The notes under the pieces: model-generated
What the model saw: the letters and a program-made list of their open reading frames with translations, nothing else
What the model was told of the DNA's origin: nothing
Databases searched by the model: none
In this document: in pieces, positions 28,877-37,700 of the stretch
Position numbering within the stretch: position 1 is the stretch's first letter
How the letters are laid out: every line of letters begins with the position of its first letter
NCBI GenBank assembly: GCA_947475655.1
Contig: CANJOB010000003.1
Location: 1 to 45,478, forward strand
Source: Caulobacterales bacterium
GTDB lineage: Bacteria; Pseudomonadota; Alphaproteobacteria; Caulobacterales; Caulobacteraceae
Length of the DNA: 45,478 nucleotides
Reading direction: 5' to 3'
Translations under genes and position numbers: made by a program

Positions 28877-29369
28877 GCTGCACGCCTTCCTGAGCGCCCT
28901 GCTGACGTCGATGGAATCCTGGGCCTTGCCCATGGCCGTGGTGGCCAGCAGCTTCTGGTTTCCGCTGGTGCTGACCCTGCATGTGCTGGCCATGGCGACG
29001 CTGGTCGGCTGTATCGCCGTGGTCGATTTTCGCCTGCTCGGGCTGGTCGCCAAGCATGTGTCCGTGGAGCGGTTCTCCGCCGACATTCTGCCCCTGACCT
29101 GGATCGCTTTCACCCTGGCCATCATCACCGGTGTGACGCTGTTTCCGCCCCAGGCGCTGCGCTACGCCGCCAATCCGATGTTCCAGGCCAAGATGCTGTT
29201 TCTGATCGCGGCGGGGATCAACATGCTGGTGTTCCACCGCATGACGCGGGCCGGGGCTCAGGCCAGCCCCAGCCATGTGCGGATCGCCGGCGCCCTGTCG
29301 CTGCTGTTCTGGATCGGCGTGCTGATCTGCGGTCGGTTCATTCCCTATTTCGGCGAGAACTCGTTTTAG
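28866..29369 (+). CDS. DUF6644-like integral membrane protein (second of pair)
   Basis: 'VLTLHVLAMATLVGCIAVVDFRLLGL', 'NPMFQAKMLFLIAAGINMLVFHRM', 'CGRFIPYF'. Confidence 0.85.
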   Translation: MPTELHAFLSALLTSMESWALPMAVVASSFWFPLVLTLHVLAMATLVGCIAVVDFRLLGLVAKHVSVERFSADILPLTWIAFTLAIITGVTLFPPQALRYAANPMFQAKMLFLIAAGINMLVFHRMTRAGAQASPSHVRIAGALSLLFWIGVLICGRFIPYFGENSF

Positions 29370-30571
29370 GCCACATCGACCTTGCCGGCGTCGTATTCGT
29401 ACAGCCAGTCGTAGCGCAGGCGCGAGACGTCGGGGTCCCACTCGCGGCTGATGTAGGCGTCGGCCAGGTCCGGATCGGCCAGAACCGGATTGTGGAAGCG
29501 CCCGGCCATTTCGCGCGACTTGCGGACGATGGAGGCGGTGCGCTCGGCGCGCAAACGCTCGAACCGTTTCAACGCCGCGGGCGGATCGCCCGGTGACGCC
29601 TCGATGCAACGCGCCAGCACCATCCCGTCCTCGATCGCCATGTTCGCCCCCTGCGCCAGGAAGGGCAGGGTGGGGTGGGCTGCGTCGCCCATCAGGCAGA
29701 CCCGGCCCTGGGCCCAGGTGTCGAGCGGCTCGCGCCCGATCAGCGCCCATTTGAAAGGCTGGTCCAGGTTGCGGATCATGGCCTCGACATGGGGATGCCA
29801 CCCGGCGAAGTCGGCCAGGCATTCTTCGTAGGTCCCGGCCTCGGTCCAGGATTCCACCGGCCAATCGCGGCCCTCGACGATGCCGACGAAGTTGAAGATC
29901 GCTCCGCCGCGCAGGGGGTAAGTGACCACATGGCCGCCGGGCCCGACCCAGTTGCAGCCCACGGGCCGGCGCAGGTGTTCGGGCAGGCCTTCGGCGCGGG
30001 CGATGCCCCGCCAGGCCATGATGCCGGTGAAGGCTGGCCGGTCCTGCACGCCCATGGCCGAGCGCACGGCCGAGTGCACGCCGTCCCCGCCGATCAGCAC
30101 CCCTGCACGGGCCGTGTCGCCGCTCTCGAGTTGCAGGCGCACGCCGGTTTCGTCCTGGTCGAAGCCGCGCACCGCAGAGCCTAGGCGCACCACGTCAGGC
30201 TTGAGCGCCCGCGCCCCCTCGAGCAGGGCGCGGTGGAAGTCGCCGCGGTGCACCATCCAGTAGGGCGCGCCGAAGCGCTCGATACAATCGGCGCCCAGGT
30301 CGAACAGCTTCCAGGTGCGGCCGGTGCGCCAGTGGCGCACTTCCTTGGCGGCGGCCTCGGAGACGATGACGTCCATGGCCTCGCCTAGGCCCAAGTCGAT
30401 CAGCACCCGCGAGCCGTTGGGGCCGATCTGCAGCCCGGCGCCGATTTCGCGCAGTTCGGCGGCCTGTTCGTGAATCTCGACGTCGATCCCCCGCCGCAGC
30501 AGGGCTATGGCCAGGGTCAAGCCGGCGATCCCCGCCCCGGCGATGGCGACCGGAGGATTGTTCAAAGGCAT
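29366..30571 (-). CDS. FAD-dependent monooxygenase (salicylate hydroxylase-like)
   Basis: 'GAGIAGLTLAIALLRRGIDVEIHEQAAELREIGAGLQIGPNGSRVL', 'GDGVHSAVRSAMG', 'GDAAHPTLPFLAQGANMAIED'. Confidence 0.92.
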   Translation of the reverse strand: MPLNNPPVAIAGAGIAGLTLAIALLRRGIDVEIHEQAAELREIGAGLQIGPNGSRVLIDLGLGEAMDVIVSEAAAKEVRHWRTGRTWKLFDLGADCIERFGAPYWMVHRGDFHRALLEGARALKPDVVRLGSAVRGFDQDETGVRLQLESGDTARAGVLIGGDGVHSAVRSAMGVQDRPAFTGIMAWRGIARAEGLPEHLRRPVGCNWVGPGGHVVTYPLRGGAIFNFVGIVEGRDWPVESWTEAGTYEECLADFAGWHPHVEAMIRNLDQPFKWALIGREPLDTWAQGRVCLMGDAAHPTLPFLAQGANMAIEDGMVLARCIEASPGDPPAALKRFERLRAERTASIVRKSREMAGRFHNPVLADPDLADAYISREWDPDVSRLRYDWLYEYDAGKVDVA

Positions 30572-30709
30572 GCGGACGCTCGGGGCTGTGGGAGGGCTCG
30601 ATTAAGGCGTTTGATAAACGAACGCGCGGGCGATATCCAACAGGGACGCGGCGCCGCCGCCCATACGACGACCAGCCCAAGAACGCTGGCGCAGCCGCAA
30701 GGGGAAGCA

Positions 30710-32026
30710 ATGCACGTTCCTGGGGCCAACGAAGACACCCTGCGCATCACCACCGTGGGCCGCTACCAGATTCTGATCCTGGTCCTGGGCATACTGGTGA
30801 TGTTCGCGGACGGGTTCGACGCCCAGATGGTCGGCTTTGTGGCCCCGTCCCTGACCCATGCCTGGGGGGTGACCAACACGGTCTTTTCGCCGGTGTTCGC
30901 CGCCAATGTGTTCGGGCTGATGATCGGCAGCATGACCATCCCTGTGCTGGCCGACATGATCGGGCGCAAGCTGATCATCGTCGCCTGTGTCACCCTGTTC
31001 GGCCTGGCGTCCATGGCCACGGCCCTGGTGACCAACGTCCAGGAACTGTCGATCATGCGGCTGATCTCGGGCCTCACGCTCGGCGGCGCCATGCCCTGCG
31101 TGATCTCGTTCGGCTCCGACTACTTCCCGGTGAAGATTCGCACCCGCCTGGCGGTGCTGCTCAGCACGGCCTGGTCGCTCGGCATCGCCATCTGCGGCAT
31201 CGTCACCGGCGGGCTGGTGGAGACTCGCGGCTGGCAGGCGATCTTCTTCATCGGCGGCGTGCTGCCGCTGGTACTCGCGCCGATCCTGCTGTTCGTCCTG
31301 CCGGAAAGCCCAGCCTTCCTGATCGCCAAGGGCCGGCTCGACCAGCTGCGCGCCATCCTGGCCAAGATCGACCCGAACCTGGGCTATGCGCCCGAGGCGG
31401 CGCCGCCGCCCCTGCCGCGTTTTCCCCTGACCGCCCTGTTCCGGCCCGGCTTGGTGGGAACCACCCTGCTGGTCTGGCTGGCCTATGTCTCGGCCGGGGT
31501 GACGGTCTATTTCTTCCTGCAGTGGATGGGAATCCTGGTGCGCGACAGCGGCTACAGCACGGGCCAGGCGGCCTATGTCAGTTCGCTGTACCAATTCGGC
31601 GGCATGGTCGGCGGCATCTTCATCAGCATCGCCGTCGACCGCTGGGGCGCCATCGCCCTGACCGGGTCGCTGCTGTTGGCCAGCCTGGCGGTTGCGTGCC
31701 TGGGCCTCGCCGCCCCGTCTCTGATCGTGCTGGCGGTCTGCGCCGCCCTGACCGGCGCCCTGGTCGTCGGCAGCCAGAATACATCCAACGCCTATGTCGG
31801 CAGCCGGCTCTACCCGAGCGAAATCCGCGCCTCAGGCCTGGGCTGGGCGCTGGGCGTGCTGCGCCTCAGCGGGGTGATCGCCGGCTCCTGGGGCCTTGGG
31901 TTGCTGATCGACCTCAACCTTGGCCCGGTCTCGACCCTGCGCATCATCGCCCTGCCGGAGGTGGTGGCGGCCCTGGCCTTCCTGGGCATCCATTTCGTGC
32001 TGCGGGCCCGCGCCAGGCAGGCCTGA
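30710..32026 (+). CDS. MFS transporter, aromatic acid:H+ symporter (AAHS)-like
   Basis: 'MFADGFDAQMVGFVAPSLTHAWGVTNTVFSPVFAANVFGLMIGSMTIPVLADMIGRK' signature. Confidence 0.9.
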   Translation: MHVPGANEDTLRITTVGRYQILILVLGILVMFADGFDAQMVGFVAPSLTHAWGVTNTVFSPVFAANVFGLMIGSMTIPVLADMIGRKLIIVACVTLFGLASMATALVTNVQELSIMRLISGLTLGGAMPCVISFGSDYFPVKIRTRLAVLLSTAWSLGIAICGIVTGGLVETRGWQAIFFIGGVLPLVLAPILLFVLPESPAFLIAKGRLDQLRAILAKIDPNLGYAPEAAPPPLPRFPLTALFRPGLVGTTLLVWLAYVSAGVTVYFFLQWMGILVRDSGYSTGQAAYVSSLYQFGGMVGGIFISIAVDRWGAIALTGSLLLASLAVACLGLAAPSLIVLAVCAALTGALVVGSQNTSNAYVGSRLYPSEIRASGLGWALGVLRLSGVIAGSWGLGLLIDLNLGPVSTLRIIALPEVVAALAFLGIHFVLRARARQA

Positions 32027-32160
32027 TCGCGCATCCGCTCGAGGGCCCGCGCGAACGACGCAGACCAGCGATCGCCCTCGCTTCGCCGCGGCCCGGTCTC
32101 GGTGAACACGCTTCAGGACATGCGCGGTCCGTGCAGAGCCATGCGGATGATTGCTAATTC

Positions 32161-32190
32161 CGCATGATCTCATCCGAAGATAGTAATTTC
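32161..32190 (+). promoter_or_regulatory. Shared ~30-nt upstream motif, copy B
   Basis: CGCATGATCTCATCCGAAGATAGTAATTTC; ends 171 nt before ATG at 32362. Confidence 0.65.
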
Positions 32191-32361
32191 GTGGGGTCTT
32201 CTAACCGGCCAAAGTATAGCCCGGACAATTGATTTGCCTCTGCTGGGCGGACTCCACACCAACCCGTGGATCCGCTTCGTTGAGTCATGGTGATCTTTGC
32301 CATTCAACCCTGCGCTGTAAGTGGGGAGCAGGATCATAATCGCAATAAGTAGGAGGGGAAT

Positions 32362-35178
32362 ATGCGTAGCTGGATCGCACTAATTTCAACCGTATCGACC
32401 GTTGCTCTGCTGGGCGCGGGCGCCGCGCAGGCGCAAACGGACGGCGCCGCTTCGGTAGAGGCCGTGGTCGTCACCGGCACCCGCCTGCAGACCGGCTTTG
32501 CCGCGCCGACGCCGGTCAAGGTCATCGGCGAAGACCTGATCGCCAGCCGGGCGCCGGTGAGCATCGGGGAAATCACCAACGAAATTCCCGGCTTCCGCTA
32601 TGTCGGCCCGACCAACAACACCCGCAGCACCACCGCCGCGGTGGGCACCAACGTCCCCGACCTGCGGGGCCTCGGCCAGCAGCGCACCCTGGTGCTGCTC
32701 AACGGCCGCCGCTTCACGCCCAGCTACATAACCAACGTCGTCGACACCAACTATATCCCTTCCAGCCTGATCAGCCGGCTGGAAGTGGTGACCGGCGGCG
32801 CTTCCGCCGCCTACGGCTCGGACGCCGTGGCCGGCGTGGTGAACTTCATCACCAAAGACCGGATCGACGGCATCGAGGGCAATATCCAGACCGGGATCTC
32901 GCAGTACGGCGACAACAAGACCTACGCCGGCAGCCTGGCCACCGGGGGTGAGTTCGCCGGCGGCCGCGGCCGCTACATGATCGGCGGCGAGGCGACCCAG
33001 GCGCGCGGCGCGGGCTTCCACTACGAACGCAAATGGGGCCGCCGCGAACCCGGCGTGTTCTCGTTCGGCAACGTTCGCGCGGCGAACCAGCCGTTCACCG
33101 GCTACGCCGACGGCGTGGCGCTGTCCAACATGACCTCCGGCGGGCTGATCACCGCCGGCCCGCTGAAGGGCACGGCGTTCGGTCCGGGCGGGACGCCGTA
33201 CCAGTTCCAGTACGGCACCGTCTATGGCACCTCCATGGTGGGCGGCGACAACTACGGCGCCAACAACTTCCTCACCTACCAGTTGTCATACCCGTTCCGG
33301 CGCCATGCCGTGATGGGCACGGTGAACTTCGACTTCACCGACAACCTGAGCGGCTTCATCGAGCTCAGCACCGGCTCGCTCAACAACCGCGGCTCCTGGA
33401 GCAACGTCCCGCAGACGACGGTCATCGTCTCGCGCGACAACCCGTTCCTGCCGGCCGCCACGCGTCAGGCCATGATCGCCACCAACCAGACCACCGCCAC
33501 AGTGGGCCGTTTCAACCTCGACATCGGCGGATGGGCGGTGAACACCACCACCGAGACCAACCGGACCGTGGCCGGCCTCAAGGGCGAGGTTTTCGGCGGC
33601 TGGCAATGGGAAGCGTCCATCACCACCGGCCATACGAAGATGGACAACAGCCACATCAACATGGTGCACCTGCCGAACTACCAGGCGGCCGCCTATGCGG
33701 TGCGTGACGCCAGCGGCAACATCGTCTGCGGCCCGCTGGCCTCCAACCCGAACCTGACCGCCGTGACGCGGCTGCAGGTCAAGTCCGGCTGCGTGCCGTT
33801 CAACATCTTCGGCCCCGGCGCCGGTTCGCAGGCGGCCTACGACTATGTGACCCCCCGTCAGGCCTTCCTGGCCCGCAATACCCAGGACGTCGCCGCCTTC
33901 AGCATCGCCGGCGAGCCTTTCGCCTTGCCGGCCGGCCCCGTGGCCCTGGCCATGGGCGTGGAATACCGCAAGGAGTCTGTGTACCTCGGCGGGGTCAAGG
34001 AATCCGACGGCGGCCTCAACCCGTTCCAGTTCGGCAACAACCAGTCCTTCGACGGATCCACCACGGTCAAGGAAGCCTTCGCCGAAGTGGGCGTGCCCAT
34101 CCTCAAGGATATGCCGCTCGCCCGGGCGCTCGACGTGAACGGCGCCATCCGCCGCACCGACTACAAGACCTCGGGCGCGGTCACCACCTGGAAATTCGGC
34201 TTCACCTACGAGCCGAACGAGACGTTCCGCGTCCGCGCCACCCAGTCGCGCGACATCCGTGCGCCCAGCCTCAACGACCTCTATAGCGTCGGCGGCATCG
34301 GCACCGGCGGCGCGGGCACGGTCAACCCGTTCACCGGCCGGGTCGGCACCATCACCTCCCAGACCCTGGGCAACCCCAACCTGGTCCCGGAAGTCGCCGA
34401 CACTCTCACGGCCGGCATCGTGTTCCAGCCGACCTGGACCTGGGCCCAAGGCTTCCGCGCCTCGCTCGACATGTACCGCATCACCATGCACGGGGTTATC
34501 GGAGCGGTGGGCGGCGCGGAAACGTTGGACCGCTGCTTCGCGGGGGATAAGAACTTCTGCGCCGCCATCACCTTCGCCAACGCGGCGGGCGACGTCTCCT
34601 TCGTCCGCGCCCAGACCTACAACATCAACAAGCTGGCCACCAACGGCGTCGACCTCGACGTGCAGTACCGCGTGCCGCTGGAAAACCTGCCGGGCGCTCT
34701 CCCGGGCCGGCTCGACCTGCGGGTCCTGCACACCTGGATCGACGACCTGACCACCACCGACACCAACGGTCCGACCGACCGCGCCGGCGCCGCGCAAGCC
34801 GGCATGCCGTCGATCACCGGCACCGTCACCTTCGACTACAGCCTGGGCCGCTTCGGCGCGAATCTGCAGGCCCGCTACCTGAACGAGATGAAGTACGACG
34901 CCCTCCTGAAGGGTCCGGACGACCCGAATTTCGATCCTCGGTTGACGACCAGCGTCAGCAAGAACAGGTGGCCGGCGGTGGTCTATTACAATCTGCAGGC
35001 CCGTTACGACCTGATCGATACGGACGACCGCCAGCTGCAGATCTTCGGGGTCATCAACAACCTCTTGAACAAGGATCCGGCGTTCGCAGCCTCGGTCGCG
35101 TTCAACAACAACGGGGCCACCAACCCCTACGACCTGATCGGCCGCAGCTTCCGCGCTGGGGTGCGGTTCGGCTTCTAA
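32362..35178 (+). CDS. TonB-dependent receptor
   Basis: 'SVEAVVVTGTRLQTGFAAPTPVKVIGEDLI', 'VVTGGASAAYGSDAVAGVVNFIT', C-terminal 'GRSFRAGVRFGF'. Confidence 0.95.
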   Translation: MRSWIALISTVSTVALLGAGAAQAQTDGAASVEAVVVTGTRLQTGFAAPTPVKVIGEDLIASRAPVSIGEITNEIPGFRYVGPTNNTRSTTAAVGTNVPDLRGLGQQRTLVLLNGRRFTPSYITNVVDTNYIPSSLISRLEVVTGGASAAYGSDAVAGVVNFITKDRIDGIEGNIQTGISQYGDNKTYAGSLATGGEFAGGRGRYMIGGEATQARGAGFHYERKWGRREPGVFSFGNVRAANQPFTGYADGVALSNMTSGGLITAGPLKGTAFGPGGTPYQFQYGTVYGTSMVGGDNYGANNFLTYQLSYPFRRHAVMGTVNFDFTDNLSGFIELSTGSLNNRGSWSNVPQTTVIVSRDNPFLPAATRQAMIATNQTTATVGRFNLDIGGWAVNTTTETNRTVAGLKGEVFGGWQWEASITTGHTKMDNSHINMVHLPNYQAAAYAVRDASGNIVCGPLASNPNLTAVTRLQVKSGCVPFNIFGPGAGSQAAYDYVTPRQAFLARNTQDVAAFSIAGEPFALPAGPVALAMGVEYRKESVYLGGVKESDGGLNPFQFGNNQSFDGSTTVKEAFAEVGVPILKDMPLARALDVNGAIRRTDYKTSGAVTTWKFGFTYEPNETFRVRATQSRDIRAPSLNDLYSVGGIGTGGAGTVNPFTGRVGTITSQTLGNPNLVPEVADTLTAGIVFQPTWTWAQGFRASLDMYRITMHGVIGAVGGAETLDRCFAGDKNFCAAITFANAAGDVSFVRAQTYNINKLATNGVDLDVQYRVPLENLPGALPGRLDLRVLHTWIDDLTTTDTNGPTDRAGAAQAGMPSITGTVTFDYSLGRFGANLQARYLNEMKYDALLKGPDDPNFDPRLTTSVSKNRWPAVVYYNLQARYDLIDTDDRQLQIFGVINNLLNKDPAFAASVAFNNNGATNPYDLIGRSFRAGVRFGF

Positions 35179-35198
35179 CGATTGTCGACAAACGAGCG

Positions 35199-35234
35199 AA
35201 GGGCCGCCCCGGGCAACCAGGGCGGCCCTTTTCC
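35199..35234 (+). terminator. Rho-independent terminator after TonB receptor
   Basis: Perfect 11-bp arms AAGGGCCGCCC / GGGCGGCCCTT followed by TT; lies between convergent genes. Confidence 0.8.
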
Positions 35235-35242
35235 ATTTTGAG

Positions 35243-36412
35243 CTAGCCGAGGTCGCGGGCGATCAGCATGCGCTGGATGTCGCTGGCCCCTTCGTAGATC
35301 TGGCACACCCGCACATCGCGGTAGATCTTCTCAACCGGAAAATCAGCCAGGTAGCCGTAGCCGCCGTGAATCTGGATGGCGTCGGAACAGACTCGTTCGG
35401 CCATTTCGGAGGCGAACAATTTCGCCATCGAGGCTTCGGTCAGGGCAGGGCGGCCGGCCGCTCGCAGGGCGGCGGCGTGGTGTGTCAGTTGCCGGGCGGC
35501 GGTGATCTGCGTCGCCATGTCAGCGAGCCGGAACGCCACCGCCTGATGCTCGATGATCGGCTTGCCGAAGGTCACGCGCTCGCGGGCGTAGTCCCGCGCC
35601 GCTTCGAACGCGGCGCGCGCCATGCCCACCGCCTGGCAAGCGATGCCGATGCGCCCGCCTTCGAGGTTGGACAAGGCGATCCTGTAACCCTCGCCCTCGG
35701 CGCCGAGCCGCAGATCGGCGGACAGGCGCATGTCCTCGAACACGATCTGCGCCGTGTCGGACGCGTGCTGGCCCAGCTTGTCCTCGATGCGCGCGACTTT
35801 GAAGCCGGGCGAGTCGGTCGGGACGATGAAGGCGGAAATCCCCTTCTTGCCCGCGGCGGGGTCGGTCACGGCGAAGGTGATCACCACCTTGCCGGTGGAG
35901 GCGGAGGTGATGAACTGTTTCGAGCCGTTCAGCACATAGTGGTCGCCGTCGCGCACGGCCTTGGTCAGCAGGTTGGAGGCGTCCGACCCGGCCTGCGGTT
36001 CGGTCAGGGCGAAGCCGCCGATCCATTCGCCGGTGGCCATCCTGGGCAGGAAGCGCTGCTTCTGCTCTTCGGTCCCGAACTTGACGATCGGCGCGCAGCC
36101 GACGGAATTGTGCACGCTCATGATCGTTGAACAGGCGCCGTCGCCCGCCGCGATCTCTTCCATGGCCACGGCATAGGCCAGCTGCCCCGCGGCCGAGCCG
36201 CCATAGGCCTCCGGCACGGTCATGCCGAACAGACCCAGTTCGCCCATCTCGCGGATCGCCTCGGCGGGATAGGCGTGTTTGCGGTCCCATTCGGCGGCGA
36301 ACGGCTTGATGCGCTCGTTGGCGAAGCGGCGGATGGCGTCGCGGATCTCGATCACGTCGCCGCTGAGCAGCATCGGCGCGTCGGCGTCGTCCAACAGGTT
36401 GCCGTCGGCCAT
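35243..36412 (-). CDS. Acyl-CoA dehydrogenase
   Basis: '[23 protein letters not shown]', '[14 protein letters not shown]', '[48 protein letters not shown]'. Confidence 0.95.
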   Translation of the reverse strand: MADGNLLDDADAPMLLSGDVIEIRDAIRRFANERIKPFAAEWDRKHAYPAEAIREMGELGLFGMTVPEAYGGSAAGQLAYAVAMEEIAAGDGACSTIMSVHNSVGCAPIVKFGTEEQKQRFLPRMATGEWIGGFALTEPQAGSDASNLLTKAVRDGDHYVLNGSKQFITSASTGKVVITFAVTDPAAGKKGISAFIVPTDSPGFKVARIEDKLGQHASDTAQIVFEDMRLSADLRLGAEGEGYRIALSNLEGGRIGIACQAVGMARAAFEAARDYARERVTFGKPIIEHQAVAFRLADMATQITAARQLTHHAAALRAAGRPALTEASMAKLFASEMAERVCSDAIQIHGGYGYLADFPVEKIYRDVRVCQIYEGASDIQRMLIARDLG

Positions 36413-36532
36413 GAGCTTGCCGTCCTCTTCCCGGGTTCGCGGGCAGGATAGCCCATCGATGGGCCGCCCGCGAGGTGGCCGCTAGGTAGGGGGCGTGTAT
36501 CATCGGCGCAGCGCCGAGTACGGAGACCAGGG

Positions 36533-37633
36533 ATGAGCATGGAGCGAGAGGGGCCGCTGGACGGCCTGCGGGTGGTCGAATTCGCCGGCATCGGCCCGGC
36601 GCCGTTCTGCGGCATGCTGCTTTCCGACCTGGGCGCCGACGTGGTGCGGATCGACCGCAGGAGCGGGGCGTCGGCGATCGGCATCGATCCGATCCTGGGG
36701 CGTGGGCGGCGCTCGGTGGCGCTCGACCTGAAGGACCCGCGTGATCTGGAGCGGTGCCTGCAGTTGGCTGAGCGGGCTGACGCGGTGCTGGAGGGGTTCC
36801 GCCCCGGCGTGATGGAGCGGCTGGGCCTGGGGCCGGACGTTCTGCTCGCCCGCAATCCCAAGCTCGCGTTCGGGCGGATGACGGGCTGGGGCCAGACCGG
36901 CCCCTATGCCATGACAGCGGGGCACGACCTCAACTACATCGCCCTCACCGGCGCCCTGCACGCGATCGGCCCGAAGGAAAAGCCTGCGCCGCCGCTCAAC
37001 CTGGTCGGTGATTTCGGCGGCGGCGCGCTCTACATGGCGTTTGGCCTGCTGGCCGGGGTGCTCAGCGCGCGCGCGACCGGCAAGGGGCAGGTGATCGACT
37101 GCGCCATGGTCGACGGCGCCAGCTCGCTGATGAGCTTCATGTACGCGGCCAGGGCCGCCGGCGACTGGACCGACGCGCGGGCCAGCAACATGCTCGACGG
37201 CGGGCGGCCCTACTACGACACCTACCAATGCGCCGACGGCCGCTGGATATCGATCGCGCCGCTGGAGCCGCAGTTCTTCGCCCTGCTGCGCGAGAAGACC
37301 GGGCAGTCCGGCCCGGCCTTCGCCGACCAGGAAAACCCGGACACCTGGCCGCGGATGCGTGCTGACCTCACCGCCCTGTTCGCGTCGAGGACGCGCGACG
37401 ACTGGTGTGCGCTGCTGGAAGGGAGCGACGTCTGTTTCGCGCCGGTGCTGACCATGGCGGAAGCGCCGTCGCATCCGCACCTTGCCGCGCGGCAGACCTT
37501 CGTCGAGATCGACGGCATGACACAGCCCGCGCCGGCGCCGCGGTTCTCGGCGACGCCGGGACGCATCCAGCGCCCTGCGCCGAAGATCGGCGCGGACAAC
37601 GACGCGGTGTTCTCCGACTGGAGGATCGGCTAA
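36533..37633 (+). CDS. CaiB/BaiF family protein, alpha-methylacyl-CoA racemase-like
   Basis: 'GPLDGLRVVEFAGIGPAPFCGMLLSDLGADVVRIDR', 'AGHDLNYIALTGALHAIG', 'GDFGGGALYMAFGLLAG', 'APLEPQFFALL' match AMACR motifs. Confidence 0.88.
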   Translation: MSMEREGPLDGLRVVEFAGIGPAPFCGMLLSDLGADVVRIDRRSGASAIGIDPILGRGRRSVALDLKDPRDLERCLQLAERADAVLEGFRPGVMERLGLGPDVLLARNPKLAFGRMTGWGQTGPYAMTAGHDLNYIALTGALHAIGPKEKPAPPLNLVGDFGGGALYMAFGLLAGVLSARATGKGQVIDCAMVDGASSLMSFMYAARAAGDWTDARASNMLDGGRPYYDTYQCADGRWISIAPLEPQFFALLREKTGQSGPAFADQENPDTWPRMRADLTALFASRTRDDWCALLEGSDVCFAPVLTMAEAPSHPHLAARQTFVEIDGMTQPAPAPRFSATPGRIQRPAPKIGADNDAVFSDWRIG

Positions 37634-37640
37634 CGGCAAA

Positions 37641-37670
37641 CAAAAGGGGCCGGCGTGATCCGCCGGCCCC
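37641..37670 (-). terminator. Terminator for the amidohydrolase gene
   Basis: On - strand GGGGCCGGCG...CGCCGGCCCC followed by TTTTG. Confidence 0.65.
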
Positions 37671-37700
37671 GATCGTTGTCTGCAGTCGTTTGGCGCTGGC

